Source of the DNA: Planctomycetota bacterium
GTDB taxonomy: Bacteria; Planctomycetota; E44-bin39
Direction: 5' to 3'
DNA length: 64,000 nucleotides
Assembly: GCA_004376375.1 (NCBI GenBank)
Contig: SOJX01000153.1
Span: 1 to 64,000 of the forward strand
A program made the translations under genes and the position numbers. Under the pieces are notes generated by a model, which ran no database searches, was not told the origin of the DNA, and saw only the letters and a list, made by a program, of their open reading frames with translations. This document shows positions 8,414 through 15,834 of this stretch, in pieces. The first letter of the stretch is position 1; every line of letters begins with the position of its first letter.

Positions 8414-8847
8414 GTCACTGCAACAGTAAAATAAGAAGTTAAACTCCTGCTTTAGCTGGAAATATAGGTACAAGGAAAATTGAATATATTACATTATCTG
8501 TTTGATTGTATGATACTGAACATTACAAATAGCAATAAACTGTCACATATTACCATTTTCTGCTCCACTTTTCTGCCGGATTTTTTGCGTGATATTATTA
8601 CAAATAAAATATGATTGTCATTATTTTAAACCGGCGTTAAAGTAACTGCCAGGCTTTGCATAGCAATCATATTCCCTTGATTTATAAGAAGTTCTCCCAA
8701 TCAGCCAGAAAAACGTCACAATCTGGAACACCCTTCCATTATCTAACATTAGAACCACCAGCAAAGCGCCTGGACCAGGGGACCTGAGTTGTCGTAACCG
8801 CCTGAATGCACTGAGGTTATCGAAACCCTCACCCATTGAATAACCTT
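8414..8847. other. Long intergenic region upstream of the 10-gene lipoprotein operon
   Basis: No supported gene. It is A+T-rich with no strong terminator hairpin. It would hold any activator-binding site for the sigma-54 promoter at 8848. No clear matched palindrome was found. Confidence 0.45.
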
Positions 8848-8862
8848 GGGCATGGTTGTTGC
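8848..8862 (+). promoter_or_regulatory. Putative sigma-54 promoter of the 8.9-17.3 kb lipoprotein operon
   Basis: GGGCAT, 5 bp (GGTTG), TTGC matches the TGGCAC-N5-TTGC consensus with canonical spacing. The predicted start near 8874 leaves a leader of about 44 nt to ATG 8918. Ten same-strand genes follow without a strong terminator. Confidence 0.75.
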
Positions 8863-8917
8863 GATTATGTATCGACGTATGATACAGAATTCAATCAACA
8901 ACGACGGAGGAATGAAA

Positions 8918-9721
8918 ATGCGGAACCGCACTCTTCTTATCGGTATCGCCATCACCATCGCACTGATATTCGCCATGCCCGGTTGCGGCGGCGGCGGAGG
9001 CAAATCAAGCAGCGGCGGCGGCGGTGGCGGCGGCACTGGAACCGGCACCGGCACGGGCTCGGGAACGGGAACCGGCAACACATCCGGCGTCGGCGATCCT
9101 CCGTTCGGCGAATCATCAAACGGCTCAGGCGGCGGCGCCAGCGGAAACTTCGTACTTGTCAACGAGAGCGCGGCATCGGGCGGGCCGACTCCCCTCCTCA
9201 TCGTTTACAGCGGCAACGAAGGCGCGCCCGCGATGGCGTCAAACCTGAGAGGTTATCTCTCTTCCAGCATCATGGCCGTCGTATTCGACGGGAACCAGTA
9301 CATGTACGGCGACAGCGGCGGCGACGGAGCGGCAGCCCTCGCCCAGTGCCGTGAGAAATATAATATCGACAACGACCGCACATACCTTCTCGGCGAATCG
9401 GCCGGCACGGGCGGTGCGAGAGACCTTTCGATGCAGAGGCAGTCGTACTTCGCCGCGTACTGGGCCAATGACGTCGAACAGCCGATATCGTCCTGGCAGG
9501 CACCCAAGACGGCGGACGAACTCGGCTTCAAGCCCTGGGGACAGATCGGACCGGGCGGGCAGCCGCTTTCCCTGCTCGAGCCGATCATCCAGAGAATGCG
9601 CGATGCCGGATACCGCCTCGACGATCCGTCGCCGTACGCCGGACCGGGCTACAATAAGCACGGCGACCTGCAGCAGTTTCAGGCCGCGGTCAGCTGGTTC
9701 AACGGAAAAACCCGTCAGTAA
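8918..9721 (+). CDS. Alpha/beta-hydrolase lipoprotein (operon copy)
   Basis: 267 aa. Signal peptide with A-M-P-G-Cys23, a Gly-Ser/(GT)n stalk to about 62, then an esterase-like alpha/beta-hydrolase domain: the PTPLLIVYSG strand, the nucleophile elbow L-L-G-E-S-A-G (GxSxG), and a late conserved Y-N-K-H-G that may hold the catalytic His. ATG 8918 lies 7 nt after GGAGG, better than ATG 8912 (1 nt) or 8846 (inside the promoter). The gene at 18655-19464 on the other strand is a very close paralogue with the same gene order behind it. Substrate unknown; the fold resembles secreted PHB-depolymerase-type esterases. Confidence 0.86.
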   Translation: MRNRTLLIGIAITIALIFAMPGCGGGGGKSSSGGGGGGGTGTGTGTGSGTGTGNTSGVGDPPFGESSNGSGGGASGNFVLVNESAASGGPTPLLIVYSGNEGAPAMASNLRGYLSSSIMAVVFDGNQYMYGDSGGDGAAALAQCREKYNIDNDRTYLLGESAGTGGARDLSMQRQSYFAAYWANDVEQPISSWQAPKTADELGFKPWGQIGPGGQPLSLLEPIIQRMRDAGYRLDDPSPYAGPGYNKHGDLQQFQAAVSWFNGKTRQ

Positions 9722-9733
9722 AAGAAAGGTTAA

Positions 9734-10087
9734 ATGATGAGAAGTTCAATTTCATTATCGGTAACGGAAAAAGGGCTGAACCTGAGGGTCTCCGGCAAAC
9801 TCATCGGCCGTATCGCAAGAGAAGGACTGGAGCTCCTTCAGACGGTCGTCGAGCACGGCGACAGGAAGATAACGCTCGACCTGAGGGAAACTACTTCGCT
9901 GGATTCGCTCGGCATCAGGATGTTCGACTGGATCCGCGGGCAGAACGGAAAGCTGGACGTTGAAGTCATTGCGCCGATAACAGGCGTAAACGATGAAGAA
10001 CTGGCTTCGATTTCCAGCGCAGTGACGAAAATGAACATTCTTTCCAATCCATACGATAACGCAATCCACAGGAAGGAGAGAGCATGA
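9734..10087 (+). CDS. STAS-domain protein (anti-sigma-factor-antagonist-like)
   Basis: 117 aa single STAS domain. It has the alternating strand/helix pattern with LRVSGKLIGRIAREGLELL, ITLDLRETTSLDSLGIRMFDWIR and a C-terminal helix. The Ser of T-S-L-D-S-L-G occupies the place of the regulatory phospho-Ser in SpoIIAA-type proteins. The motif T-S-x-D-S-x-G-x3-F-[DN]-W-x-R-x-[QE]-N-G is shared with the STAS proteins at 18280, 45464 and 58860. The stop codon overlaps the start of the next lipoprotein gene (ATGA), so the two are coupled. A classical partner switch would need an anti-sigma kinase, and none lies adjacent; the giant kinases elsewhere in the window are possible partners (inference). 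Confidence 0.88.
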   Translation: MMRSSISLSVTEKGLNLRVSGKLIGRIAREGLELLQTVVEHGDRKITLDLRETTSLDSLGIRMFDWIRGQNGKLDVEVIAPITGVNDEELASISSAVTKMNILSNPYDNAIHRKERA

Positions 10088-10815
10088 AGCGGATAACTTA
10101 TTTCGCCATCGTAGCAGTAGCGGTATTTGCCTTGATGTTTGCCATTGACGGATGCAGCAGCGGAGGTTCGGGCGGCGGCGGCAAAACCGTCGGCGGCCCC
10201 GGAAGCGGCGGCGGCGGCGGCGGAGGCACCGGTACCGGTACGGGTACGGGCACCGGCGGCGGTTATACCGGCACGCCCGGTACGCCCGGCACAAACGATG
10301 CCGGTACTCCGCACTCAACCGTACAAAGCATGTTCGACCATGTAAACACGCAGAGAAATATCTACGCCTCATGCCACGACGGCTATGCGGATTACCCCTT
10401 CACGGCCAGCAGCGAGGACCAGCATATCAATCCGTGGACCTGGTCCGTAACCATGACCTGGAACGACGGCCTTGCCGCTGAAGCACAGGACGAAGCGGAC
10501 AGGCTCGCCCAGAGCGGCGGCCCCAAGGGCAAAAAGTGCCAGCCCTATATCAATCCGGGAGTCACGGTAATTACCGAGCCTTACTGGGCATACGGGCTCG
10601 AAACACAGAAGTACATGGTGAGCGCCCGCTCATGGGAAGGCGGCGTCAACGGCCAGGACGGCACACGCTGGTGGGAGCAGAGCAACGGCTATGCGAGACA
10701 GGGCATCTTCTACCAGACCGGAAGGATACCCTACAACCATAAGACCATGCTCGGTGTCGGCAAAGCCGACGTCGGAGCAAACGATATCTGGTGGGTCCTT
10801 ATATTCGGAGAATAG
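10084..10815 (+). CDS. Divergent CAP-like lipoprotein with Gly-Thr stalk
   Basis: 243 aa. Lipidation at D-G-Cys24, then a Gly/(GT)n stalk. The C-terminal domain (about 75-243) has a FDHVNTQRNIYA helix, WSVTMTWNDGLAAEAQDEADRLA, an aromatic-rich middle, and the end LGVGKADVGANDIWWVLIFGE. The layout matches a CAP fold (first helix, AQxxA helix, last W-V strand), but the classical His/Glu motif is not clear, so family assignment is inferred. Homologues here are 13623-14366 (very close), 17546-18283 and 57366-58064. The start overlaps the STAS stop (ATGA). Confidence 0.8.
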   Translation: MKRITYFAIVAVAVFALMFAIDGCSSGGSGGGGKTVGGPGSGGGGGGGTGTGTGTGTGGGYTGTPGTPGTNDAGTPHSTVQSMFDHVNTQRNIYASCHDGYADYPFTASSEDQHINPWTWSVTMTWNDGLAAEAQDEADRLAQSGGPKGKKCQPYINPGVTVITEPYWAYGLETQKYMVSARSWEGGVNGQDGTRWWEQSNGYARQGIFYQTGRIPYNHKTMLGVGKADVGANDIWWVLIFGE

Positions 10816-10829
10816 TAAGGAACAGTAAT

Positions 10830-11975
10830 ATGCGAAAGAGCATTATTGGACTTCTACCTTTTGTTCTGGTTGCATTGGCGCTTGCCGCGTGGAATACGGG
10901 ATGCAGCGGCGGGAGCTCATCGTCGGGCGGCGGCATTCCCGGCACCGGGACCGGCACAGGCACAGGGACCGGTACCGGAACCGGTACGATTATCAATGGA
11001 ATCAAGCCCTCCCCGAACAAACCGCCCGGCACTGACGATGCGGTTGCCAGCGCCCTTGACTATATCGCCACCGCAAACTGGGGCAGCACGACAACCTTCC
11101 ACGGAACCACCGGCCAGATAGTAATCGCGAGCTTTTGCGGTCTTGCATTCATGGCGGGCGGGAACACCTTGACTTCCGGCACCCACTCGAGCGCGCTCCA
11201 GGGCGCGGCGGACTTTGTCGCTTCGAACGTTTCCTTCCCCGGTTACGATGGGGTATATAACGGGTCTAACTGGCACGTAAGCATCGGCAGCCTCTTTCTT
11301 GCGGAACTCTACCTGGCCACAAACGACGGCAAGTACAAGAACTCGCTCCAGGACTGCATGGGAAGGCTGGAAGACGCGATTGAGCCGTCCGGCGGCTACG
11401 CGCACGGACCCCATCAGATTAATCAGCAGAATTATCTTGAACTTACAATCATGTCCAACTGGGCCCTGATGGCCATGGGGTCGGGGAAGAAAAGCGGGTG
11501 TGCCGTGGACCAGAGCGTAATCAACACGGCAACCGGCTACGTAGACCAGTGCACGGACGCCCTCGGCGGCGTCAAGTACTCACATGTCACCGCTTTCCCG
11601 AGAGCATACCGCTCGGGAAGTTCCATAATGGGCGTCCACCTTGCCGGCGCTTCAAGCAACAAGCAGGCCGCAAGAATGTCGTTCCTCAAAGGCAACTTCA
11701 GCGATACTCCACAGGGTCACGGCTCGGCGTGCATGGCATACCTCGGCTCCGGGATGGGTTGCACCGTGATCGGGCAGGAGACATGGGACAACTTTGTTTT
11801 GACCTTCTTCCAGAAGATACTGGACAACCAGGATGCGGACGGCTCCTTCAGAAACTTCAGCGGCGACGGCAAGTCCTTCGGCGACAGCAACAGTTACGCA
11901 GGTCCGTACTACCGGACCGGCGTCTACGCATTGCTGCTTCAGCTCGACCTGGGGCACCTCAGGATCCTGCGATAA
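10830..11975 (+). CDS. Alpha/alpha-toroid (prenyltransferase/squalene-oxidase-like) lipoprotein
   Basis: 381 aa. Signal peptide with the unusual lipobox W21-N-T-G-Cys25 and a short (GT)n stalk. Then a helical-repeat domain with recurrent ALDYIATANWG, GLAFMAGGNTL, LQGAADFVA, CMGRLEDAIEPSGGYAHGP, LTIMSNWALMAMGS and KILDNQDADGSF. This is the pattern of alpha/alpha-toroid repeats seen in squalene-hopene-cyclase, prenyltransferase and alpha-2-macroglobulin thioester domains. No catalytic DxDD motif is visible, so a cyclase role is not supported. ATG 10830 follows TAAGGAACAG. It sits 14 bp after the previous gene and 12 bp before the next. Confidence 0.75.
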   Translation: MRKSIIGLLPFVLVALALAAWNTGCSGGSSSSGGGIPGTGTGTGTGTGTGTGTIINGIKPSPNKPPGTDDAVASALDYIATANWGSTTTFHGTTGQIVIASFCGLAFMAGGNTLTSGTHSSALQGAADFVASNVSFPGYDGVYNGSNWHVSIGSLFLAELYLATNDGKYKNSLQDCMGRLEDAIEPSGGYAHGPHQINQQNYLELTIMSNWALMAMGSGKKSGCAVDQSVINTATGYVDQCTDALGGVKYSHVTAFPRAYRSGSSIMGVHLAGASSNKQAARMSFLKGNFSDTPQGHGSACMAYLGSGMGCTVIGQETWDNFVLTFFQKILDNQDADGSFRNFSGDGKSFGDSNSYAGPYYRTGVYALLLQLDLGHLRILR

Positions 11976-11987
11976 GGAGAACGGGAA

Positions 11988-12710
11988 ATGACGGGAGCAA
12001 ACTCATCCAACCGCGGCATGATGCATTTCTTTCTGCTGCTTGCGATTCTTGCCCTGGTTTTATACGCGCCCGGCTGCGGCGGCGGCAGCAAGTCCTCCCG
12101 CAGCGGTGGCGGCGGCGGGACAGGCACCGGTACCGGAACGGGGACAGGGACCGGGACTGGTACAGGCAACCCCGGTGATGCAGTCCCGATTGACTTTACC
12201 TGGGGCACCAAGTTCGACGCCACGCAGTCATGGCTCCAGTCCAAGGCAGATAAGATCAAGAACGATTTTGCACCCGGGATGTGGGTTGCCACCGAGGGAC
12301 AAATGTATCTGCGGAACCAGACGTTCAAAAACGGCCATACTACCGGGAACGTCGTCTACGACAACCCGGACAGCTGGAGCATCGCCGGATCGAGCGCGGC
12401 AGGGAAATGCAGCTGGGCCACGTCGCCCTACCGTATCACTCTCGCCGGAAAAGCCCCGTGCGACATTTTCCTGCACGAGTTCTGCCACGGCCAGTTCGTA
12501 TACCACGGCGAGGAATACAGCTGCAGCATCTGCGTGATGGCGCCCTACAACATCGACAAGGGCACGAACAAGCAGCACTACTGCGACAACGCCGACTGCA
12601 TTGGCGGCTCGCACTGCTGGGACAATTATATCCTCAAAAAATATTCAGCCTGGTCGCACACGGGCGCGAAACCCGGCGCAGCTCCGGCCTGCAATGTAAC
12701 AATCCAGTAA
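11988..12710 (+). CDS. HExxH metallopeptidase-like lipoprotein (ATEGQMY family)
   Basis: 240 aa from ATG 11988, which has AAGGAGA upstream; a second ATG at 12018 would give a shorter signal peptide. Lipidation at A-P-G-C. The mature domain carries H163-E-F-C-H167 followed by G-E-E-Y, which reads as a zincin zinc site, and is Cys-rich afterwards (CSICVMAP, YCDNADCIGGSHC). The segment VATEGQMYL precedes the site. Two paralogues, 40848-41645 and 44650-45432, share ATEGQMY, HE[FW]xH and the C-terminal W-x-H motif while the rest diverges. Probably a surface zinc peptidase; the third ligand and substrate are not identified. Confidence 0.8.
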   Translation: MTGANSSNRGMMHFFLLLAILALVLYAPGCGGGSKSSRSGGGGGTGTGTGTGTGTGTGTGNPGDAVPIDFTWGTKFDATQSWLQSKADKIKNDFAPGMWVATEGQMYLRNQTFKNGHTTGNVVYDNPDSWSIAGSSAAGKCSWATSPYRITLAGKAPCDIFLHEFCHGQFVYHGEEYSCSICVMAPYNIDKGTNKQHYCDNADCIGGSHCWDNYILKKYSAWSHTGAKPGAAPACNVTIQ

Positions 12711-12776
12711 GGGGCAACAGATTAAAAGCAGGAGCTTGCTGACGATTCTCCTGTTTCAAGCAAGGGGGGCGCGGCA

Positions 12777-13583
12777 ATGCACAGAAGCACCAAAAATCTA
12801 TTACCCGTTATTCTAATTATACTCGCACTGGTTGCCTGGCAATCTGGTTGCGGCGGCGGCAGCAAGTCCTCCCGCAGTGGCGGCGGCGGTGGCGGCGGTA
12901 CAGGTACCGGCACCGGAACAGGCACCGGAACGGGCACCGGAACAGGAACAGGCAATATCAGCGGACCGACCGGAACCGGAACGGTCGACGTGGGCAATTC
13001 ATATTACCTCTACTACGTCCCCTCATCTGCAAACGACAATGCGCCGCTTATAGTATGGCTGCACGGCTCCGGCTGCACACCGGAAGGCGATCTGCCCCAG
13101 TGGAAGGGGGTGGCGGACTCCAACGGACTCGTCTGGATAGGTCTGAAAAGCGTGGATCCCGGCCAGTGGTCTCTTGCTGCCGGTGATATAGACAATATCC
13201 GAGCGGCAATGGACGACGCCAAGAGCACGTGGAACTCGGATTCCAGCCGGGTATACCTCTGCGGATACTCGGCGGGTGCGGGTTTTTCGTGCAGCGTCGG
13301 CTCGTTTACCGACAGCGCAAATATTGCGGCTATCGCCGTCTTCTGCGCACCAAACGGTGCGCAGGCGCAGTACATGGGCGGAAGCCCGCGCAAAGTGCCG
13401 GGATACTTCGCCTCAAACCAGAGTGATTTCAACTGGCAGGGCACGATTGACTGGGAAGCCAAATACAGGCAGGAAGGCCACGAAACAAAATTCCAGGACG
13501 AGACAGGAAGCGTAAGCGGGCATACCTATAACTCAAAAAGCGCAAGCGACGCCTACGCATGGATTTCGCAATTCAGTCTCTGA
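12777..13583 (+). CDS. Alpha/beta-hydrolase lipoprotein with Gly-Thr stalk
   Basis: 268 aa. Lipobox-like W21-Q-S-G-Cys25, a (GT)n stalk to about 62, then a hydrolase domain: NAPLIVWLHGSGCTPEG (the HGxG oxyanion-hole strand), nucleophile elbow Y-L-C-G-Y-S-A-G and a late S-G-H-T-Y that may supply the His. It resembles secreted PHB-depolymerase/feruloyl-esterase-like proteins. Start ATG follows AAGGGGGGC. The TGA after Q-F-S-L is taken as a true stop because the domain is already complete and nothing homologous follows. Confidence 0.82.
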   Translation: MHRSTKNLLPVILIILALVAWQSGCGGGSKSSRSGGGGGGGTGTGTGTGTGTGTGTGTGNISGPTGTGTVDVGNSYYLYYVPSSANDNAPLIVWLHGSGCTPEGDLPQWKGVADSNGLVWIGLKSVDPGQWSLAAGDIDNIRAAMDDAKSTWNSDSSRVYLCGYSAGAGFSCSVGSFTDSANIAAIAVFCAPNGAQAQYMGGSPRKVPGYFASNQSDFNWQGTIDWEAKYRQEGHETKFQDETGSVSGHTYNSKSASDAYAWISQFSL

Positions 13584-13622
13584 AAAACAGGAATACTCAT
13601 GTAAATCTGGGAGGACCAGCAG

Positions 13623-14366
13623 ATGAAAAGGAAGACCGGTAGGTTGTTACTGATTGTTTCTGTCGTACTTGCCCTTGTCGCGTGGCAGGCGGGCTGCAGT
13701 GGCGGCAATAGCAAGAATAAGATCATATTCGGCACCGGGACAAATTCAGGCACTGGCACTGGTACCGGTACAGGCACGGGCACCGGCACCGGCACGGGTA
13801 CCGGTACCGGATCAGGCACGGGCACCGGTACGGGCACCTACACCGGCGGCGACACCATCAACGACGCCGAGACCGGCTACTATACGGCCCAAGACATGTT
13901 CAACCACTTAAATTATCTGAGAGAAATGTACTGGAACCATGAAGGCTATGACGGCTATCCGTGGCAGGGGGAGAACGCGCCCCGGACCTGGAGCCTTACT
14001 TTCACATGGGACGACGGCCTCGCACGAGAAGCACAGGACGAGGCGGAAAGGATCCGGGACGGCGGCGCTCCCCAGGGTTCGCAGTTCAACCACCAGAACT
14101 TCCCGCCGTCAAACGGCGGCGAACCCTTCTGGGCCGGGGGGCTCGATTCGCCGAAGTACATGGTCAGCGCGAGGTCCTACTACGATACCGAGTGGGTGCA
14201 GTATTCCTATGACAAGCGGTGGTGGTCGGAATTCAACGGCACCGCGAGGCAGGGATTGCATTACCAGACCGGTTCGGGCAGTTACAACCATAGGACAAAG
14301 CTCGGCGTCGGGAAAGCCGACATCGGCGACGATGACGTCTGGTGGGTCCTGATTTACGGGGAATAA
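13623..14366 (+). CDS. Divergent CAP-like lipoprotein with long Gly-Thr stalk
   Basis: 247 aa. W21-Q-A-G-Cys25, then NSKNKIIFGTGT leading into about 17 Gly-Thr/Gly-Ser units. The C-terminal domain closely matches the protein at 10084: MFNHLNYLREMYWNHEGYDGYPW, WSLTFTWDDGLAREAQDEAERI, and the end LGVGKADIGDDDVWWVLIYGE. The synonymous positions of the stalk codons are well mixed, so the peptide repeat is maintained by selection rather than being a fresh DNA slippage product. Start ATG follows GGGAGGACCAGCAG. It belongs to the long lipoprotein operon. Confidence 0.8.
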   Translation: MKRKTGRLLLIVSVVLALVAWQAGCSGGNSKNKIIFGTGTNSGTGTGTGTGTGTGTGTGTGTGSGTGTGTGTYTGGDTINDAETGYYTAQDMFNHLNYLREMYWNHEGYDGYPWQGENAPRTWSLTFTWDDGLAREAQDEAERIRDGGAPQGSQFNHQNFPPSNGGEPFWAGGLDSPKYMVSARSYYDTEWVQYSYDKRWWSEFNGTARQGLHYQTGSGSYNHRTKLGVGKADIGDDDVWWVLIYGE

Positions 14367-14455
14367 TAGAGCAAATACGGGCATACGGGTTCTTGCCGAT
14401 ATAACGCACGTTACATGGGACTTGGTGGGGCGCTGATTTGCAGGAAAGGTGATAC

Positions 14456-15097
14456 ATGCGAAGGAACACTATCAGATTTTCATCGTGCGCTCTCATTGTA
14501 TTGGCGCTCGCCCTATGGAATACGGGTTGCGCAAAGAAAAGCAAGGACATTAAACCGGTCGTACAGGGATCGATACCTTTTTCCGGCATCGCGAACGGCA
14601 CGTCCACTGGAACGGGCACGGGGACCGGCAGCAACACTGGAACAGGCAGCGGCACGGGAACTGGAACGGACAGCGGAACGTCCACCGGCGGCACGCCGGT
14701 TTCGGAAGGTGAAGAACTTGCAGACCTTATTAACTCTGAACGCAAAAGGGTCGGCAGACAACCCCTCACCTACGATTCGGCTATCGCTGCAGTAGCGCAG
14801 GGATTTGCGTCGTACTGCGCGCCGACGTTTTACTCACGTGAAAAAGACGGCAGAACGCCCGAGGAGCGGCTGGCGGCCGGCGGTGTAAGTTTCTCAGTCT
14901 GCGACGAATGCGGCGTCCGAGGCGGAAACAAGCAGCTGATGACTGCAACCGCGGCATACAGCTACTTCATGGGCAACTCGACTTACAGGGGAAAATTACT
15001 GAGCAGCAGTTTCCACCGCATTGGCGTGGGAATGAAAATGCACAGAGAAGGATGGTGATGTTACTACCCCTGCTGGGTCATCGACCTGGCAGACTAG
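14456..15097 (+). CDS. CAP-domain lipoprotein, candidate selenoprotein (in-frame UGA at 15056-15058)
   Basis: 213 aa if UGA is read as Sec (residue 201); 200 aa if it stops there. W21-N-T-G-Cys25 lipidation, a mixed Gly-Thr/Ser stalk, then a CAP domain: ELADLINSERKRVGRQPLTY, AVAQGFASYCAP, GGVSFSVCDECG and HRIGVGMKMHREGW. After the UGA the frame continues C-Y-Y-P-C-W-V-I-D-L-A-D and then TAG. That segment is the last beta-strand expected in a CAP domain (compare YWTQVFIR ends). The relative at 58237-58863 shows the same UGA-then-strand arrangement and also ends L-A-D. A hairpin with its loop 21 nt after UGA could act as a SECIS. Start ATG follows AGGTGATAC. Confidence 0.75.
15071..15091 (+). 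promoter_or_regulatory. Candidate bacterial SECIS hairpin (for UGA 15056)
   Basis: Arm TGCTGGGTC, loop ATC, arm GACCTGGCA: 9 pairs including two G-U wobbles. The apical loop begins 21 nt after the UGA, within the 16-37 nt range described for bacterial SECIS elements. The 3-nt loop has no G unless the closing C-G pair opens, so this is the weaker part of the match. Confidence 0.5.
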
Positions 15098-15116
15098 GCC
15101 CGCACTGTTGCGGGCC
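15097..15116 (+). other. Hairpin directly at the TAG stop of the Sec-CAP gene
   Basis: Perfect GGCCCGCA / TGCGGGCC stem with CTGT loop, starting at the G of the downstream TAG. It lacks a U-tract, so attenuation or mRNA stabilisation is more likely than termination. Its position agrees with coding extending to the TAG rather than stopping at the UGA. Confidence 0.55.
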
Positions 15117-15167
15117 GGGAAAACCCGACCGGTTACAACACTGTACAACCTGCTTGCTGGAGCACAA

Positions 15168-15782
15168 ATGATGAGAACATCATTTCTTACAGCCGCCATT
15201 TTTCTGCTTGCGACTATGTCATTTGCGGTTCAGGGTTGCGGCAGCACCAAAGAAAACAAAATCCAGTTCTTTCCGCCCTCGGGAACCACTGTTCAATGCC
15301 CGAGTTCTTCAGAGCAGAATTCGACAGGCTATGTCACTTTCAGCGACAAGTACGACGACATAATAACGCCGGAGACAACGCTGGGAAGCGCCAACAAGAA
15401 AGGATTCGCCAAGTTCGACATATCTTCCGTTCAGGCAGGCGCGACCATCACAAAGGTCCAGATATTCCTCTACGTCAAGGAAGTTCGTGTCGTTTTCCAG
15501 CAAATGGCGGCATGCCACCTCGACTTTGACCCGGTTACAGCCACGGCAACTGAAATCTGCACCGGATTCAACGGCTTCCTTTCACAGAATATTCCCGCCA
15601 GTACTGTCGGATGGACTTCATTTGAAATCAGTTCCACGGCGCTTGCCGACTTCGTAAACGCGATTCCGACCGGATACTATGCGATAAAGATGTACGGCTG
15701 CTGAGGCAAGGACGGCGATATCGACGTGTACGGCTACACGTCGGAAAACGCGCCTTATCTTGTCGTTCACTACGGCGACTAA
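15168..15782 (+). CDS. DNRLRE-like surface lipoprotein, candidate selenoprotein (in-frame UGA at 15702-15704)
   Basis: 204 aa with Sec at residue 179; 178 aa if UGA stops. Signal peptide with V-Q-G-Cys24 and, unusually here, no Gly-Thr stalk. The mature domain has KKGFAKFDISSVQAGATITK, VQIFLYVKE and WTSFEISSTALADFVN, a beta-sandwich pattern like DNRLRE/CBM96-type domains. The frame reaches Y-G-C-UGA and continues with a 25-residue tail ending ENAPYLVVHYGD before TAA. That tail is the canonical final strand pair of this domain type (S-x-E-N-x-P-Y-L-x-V-x-Y). Sec would follow a Cys, forming a C-U pair. ATG 15168 follows TGGAGC. A near-perfect hairpin follows the UGA. Confidence 0.75.
15721..15744 (+). 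promoter_or_regulatory. Candidate bacterial SECIS hairpin (for UGA 15702)
   Basis: Arm TCGACGTGTA, loop CGGC, arm TACACGTCGG: ten pairs (nine Watson-Crick and one G-U). The loop begins 26 nt after the UGA and carries G at its second position, both as expected for a bacterial SECIS. Confidence 0.65.
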
Positions 15783-15834
15783 TGCAATTCAATACGCTAA
15801 GGGCATAATTTTAAAAACCGTGAAGGAACGGTAA

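Noticed and set aside
8846..8917. Upstream in-frame start for the hydrolase gene
   Set aside because: It lies inside the sigma-54 element; GGAGG supports 8918.
13581..13583. TGA after the hydrolase gene as another Sec codon
   Set aside because: The domain is complete, only seven codons follow and none resembles a relative.
15056..15058. General reassignment of UGA to Trp or Gly
   Set aside because: Many complete genes here end in UGA and Trp is encoded by UGG throughout.
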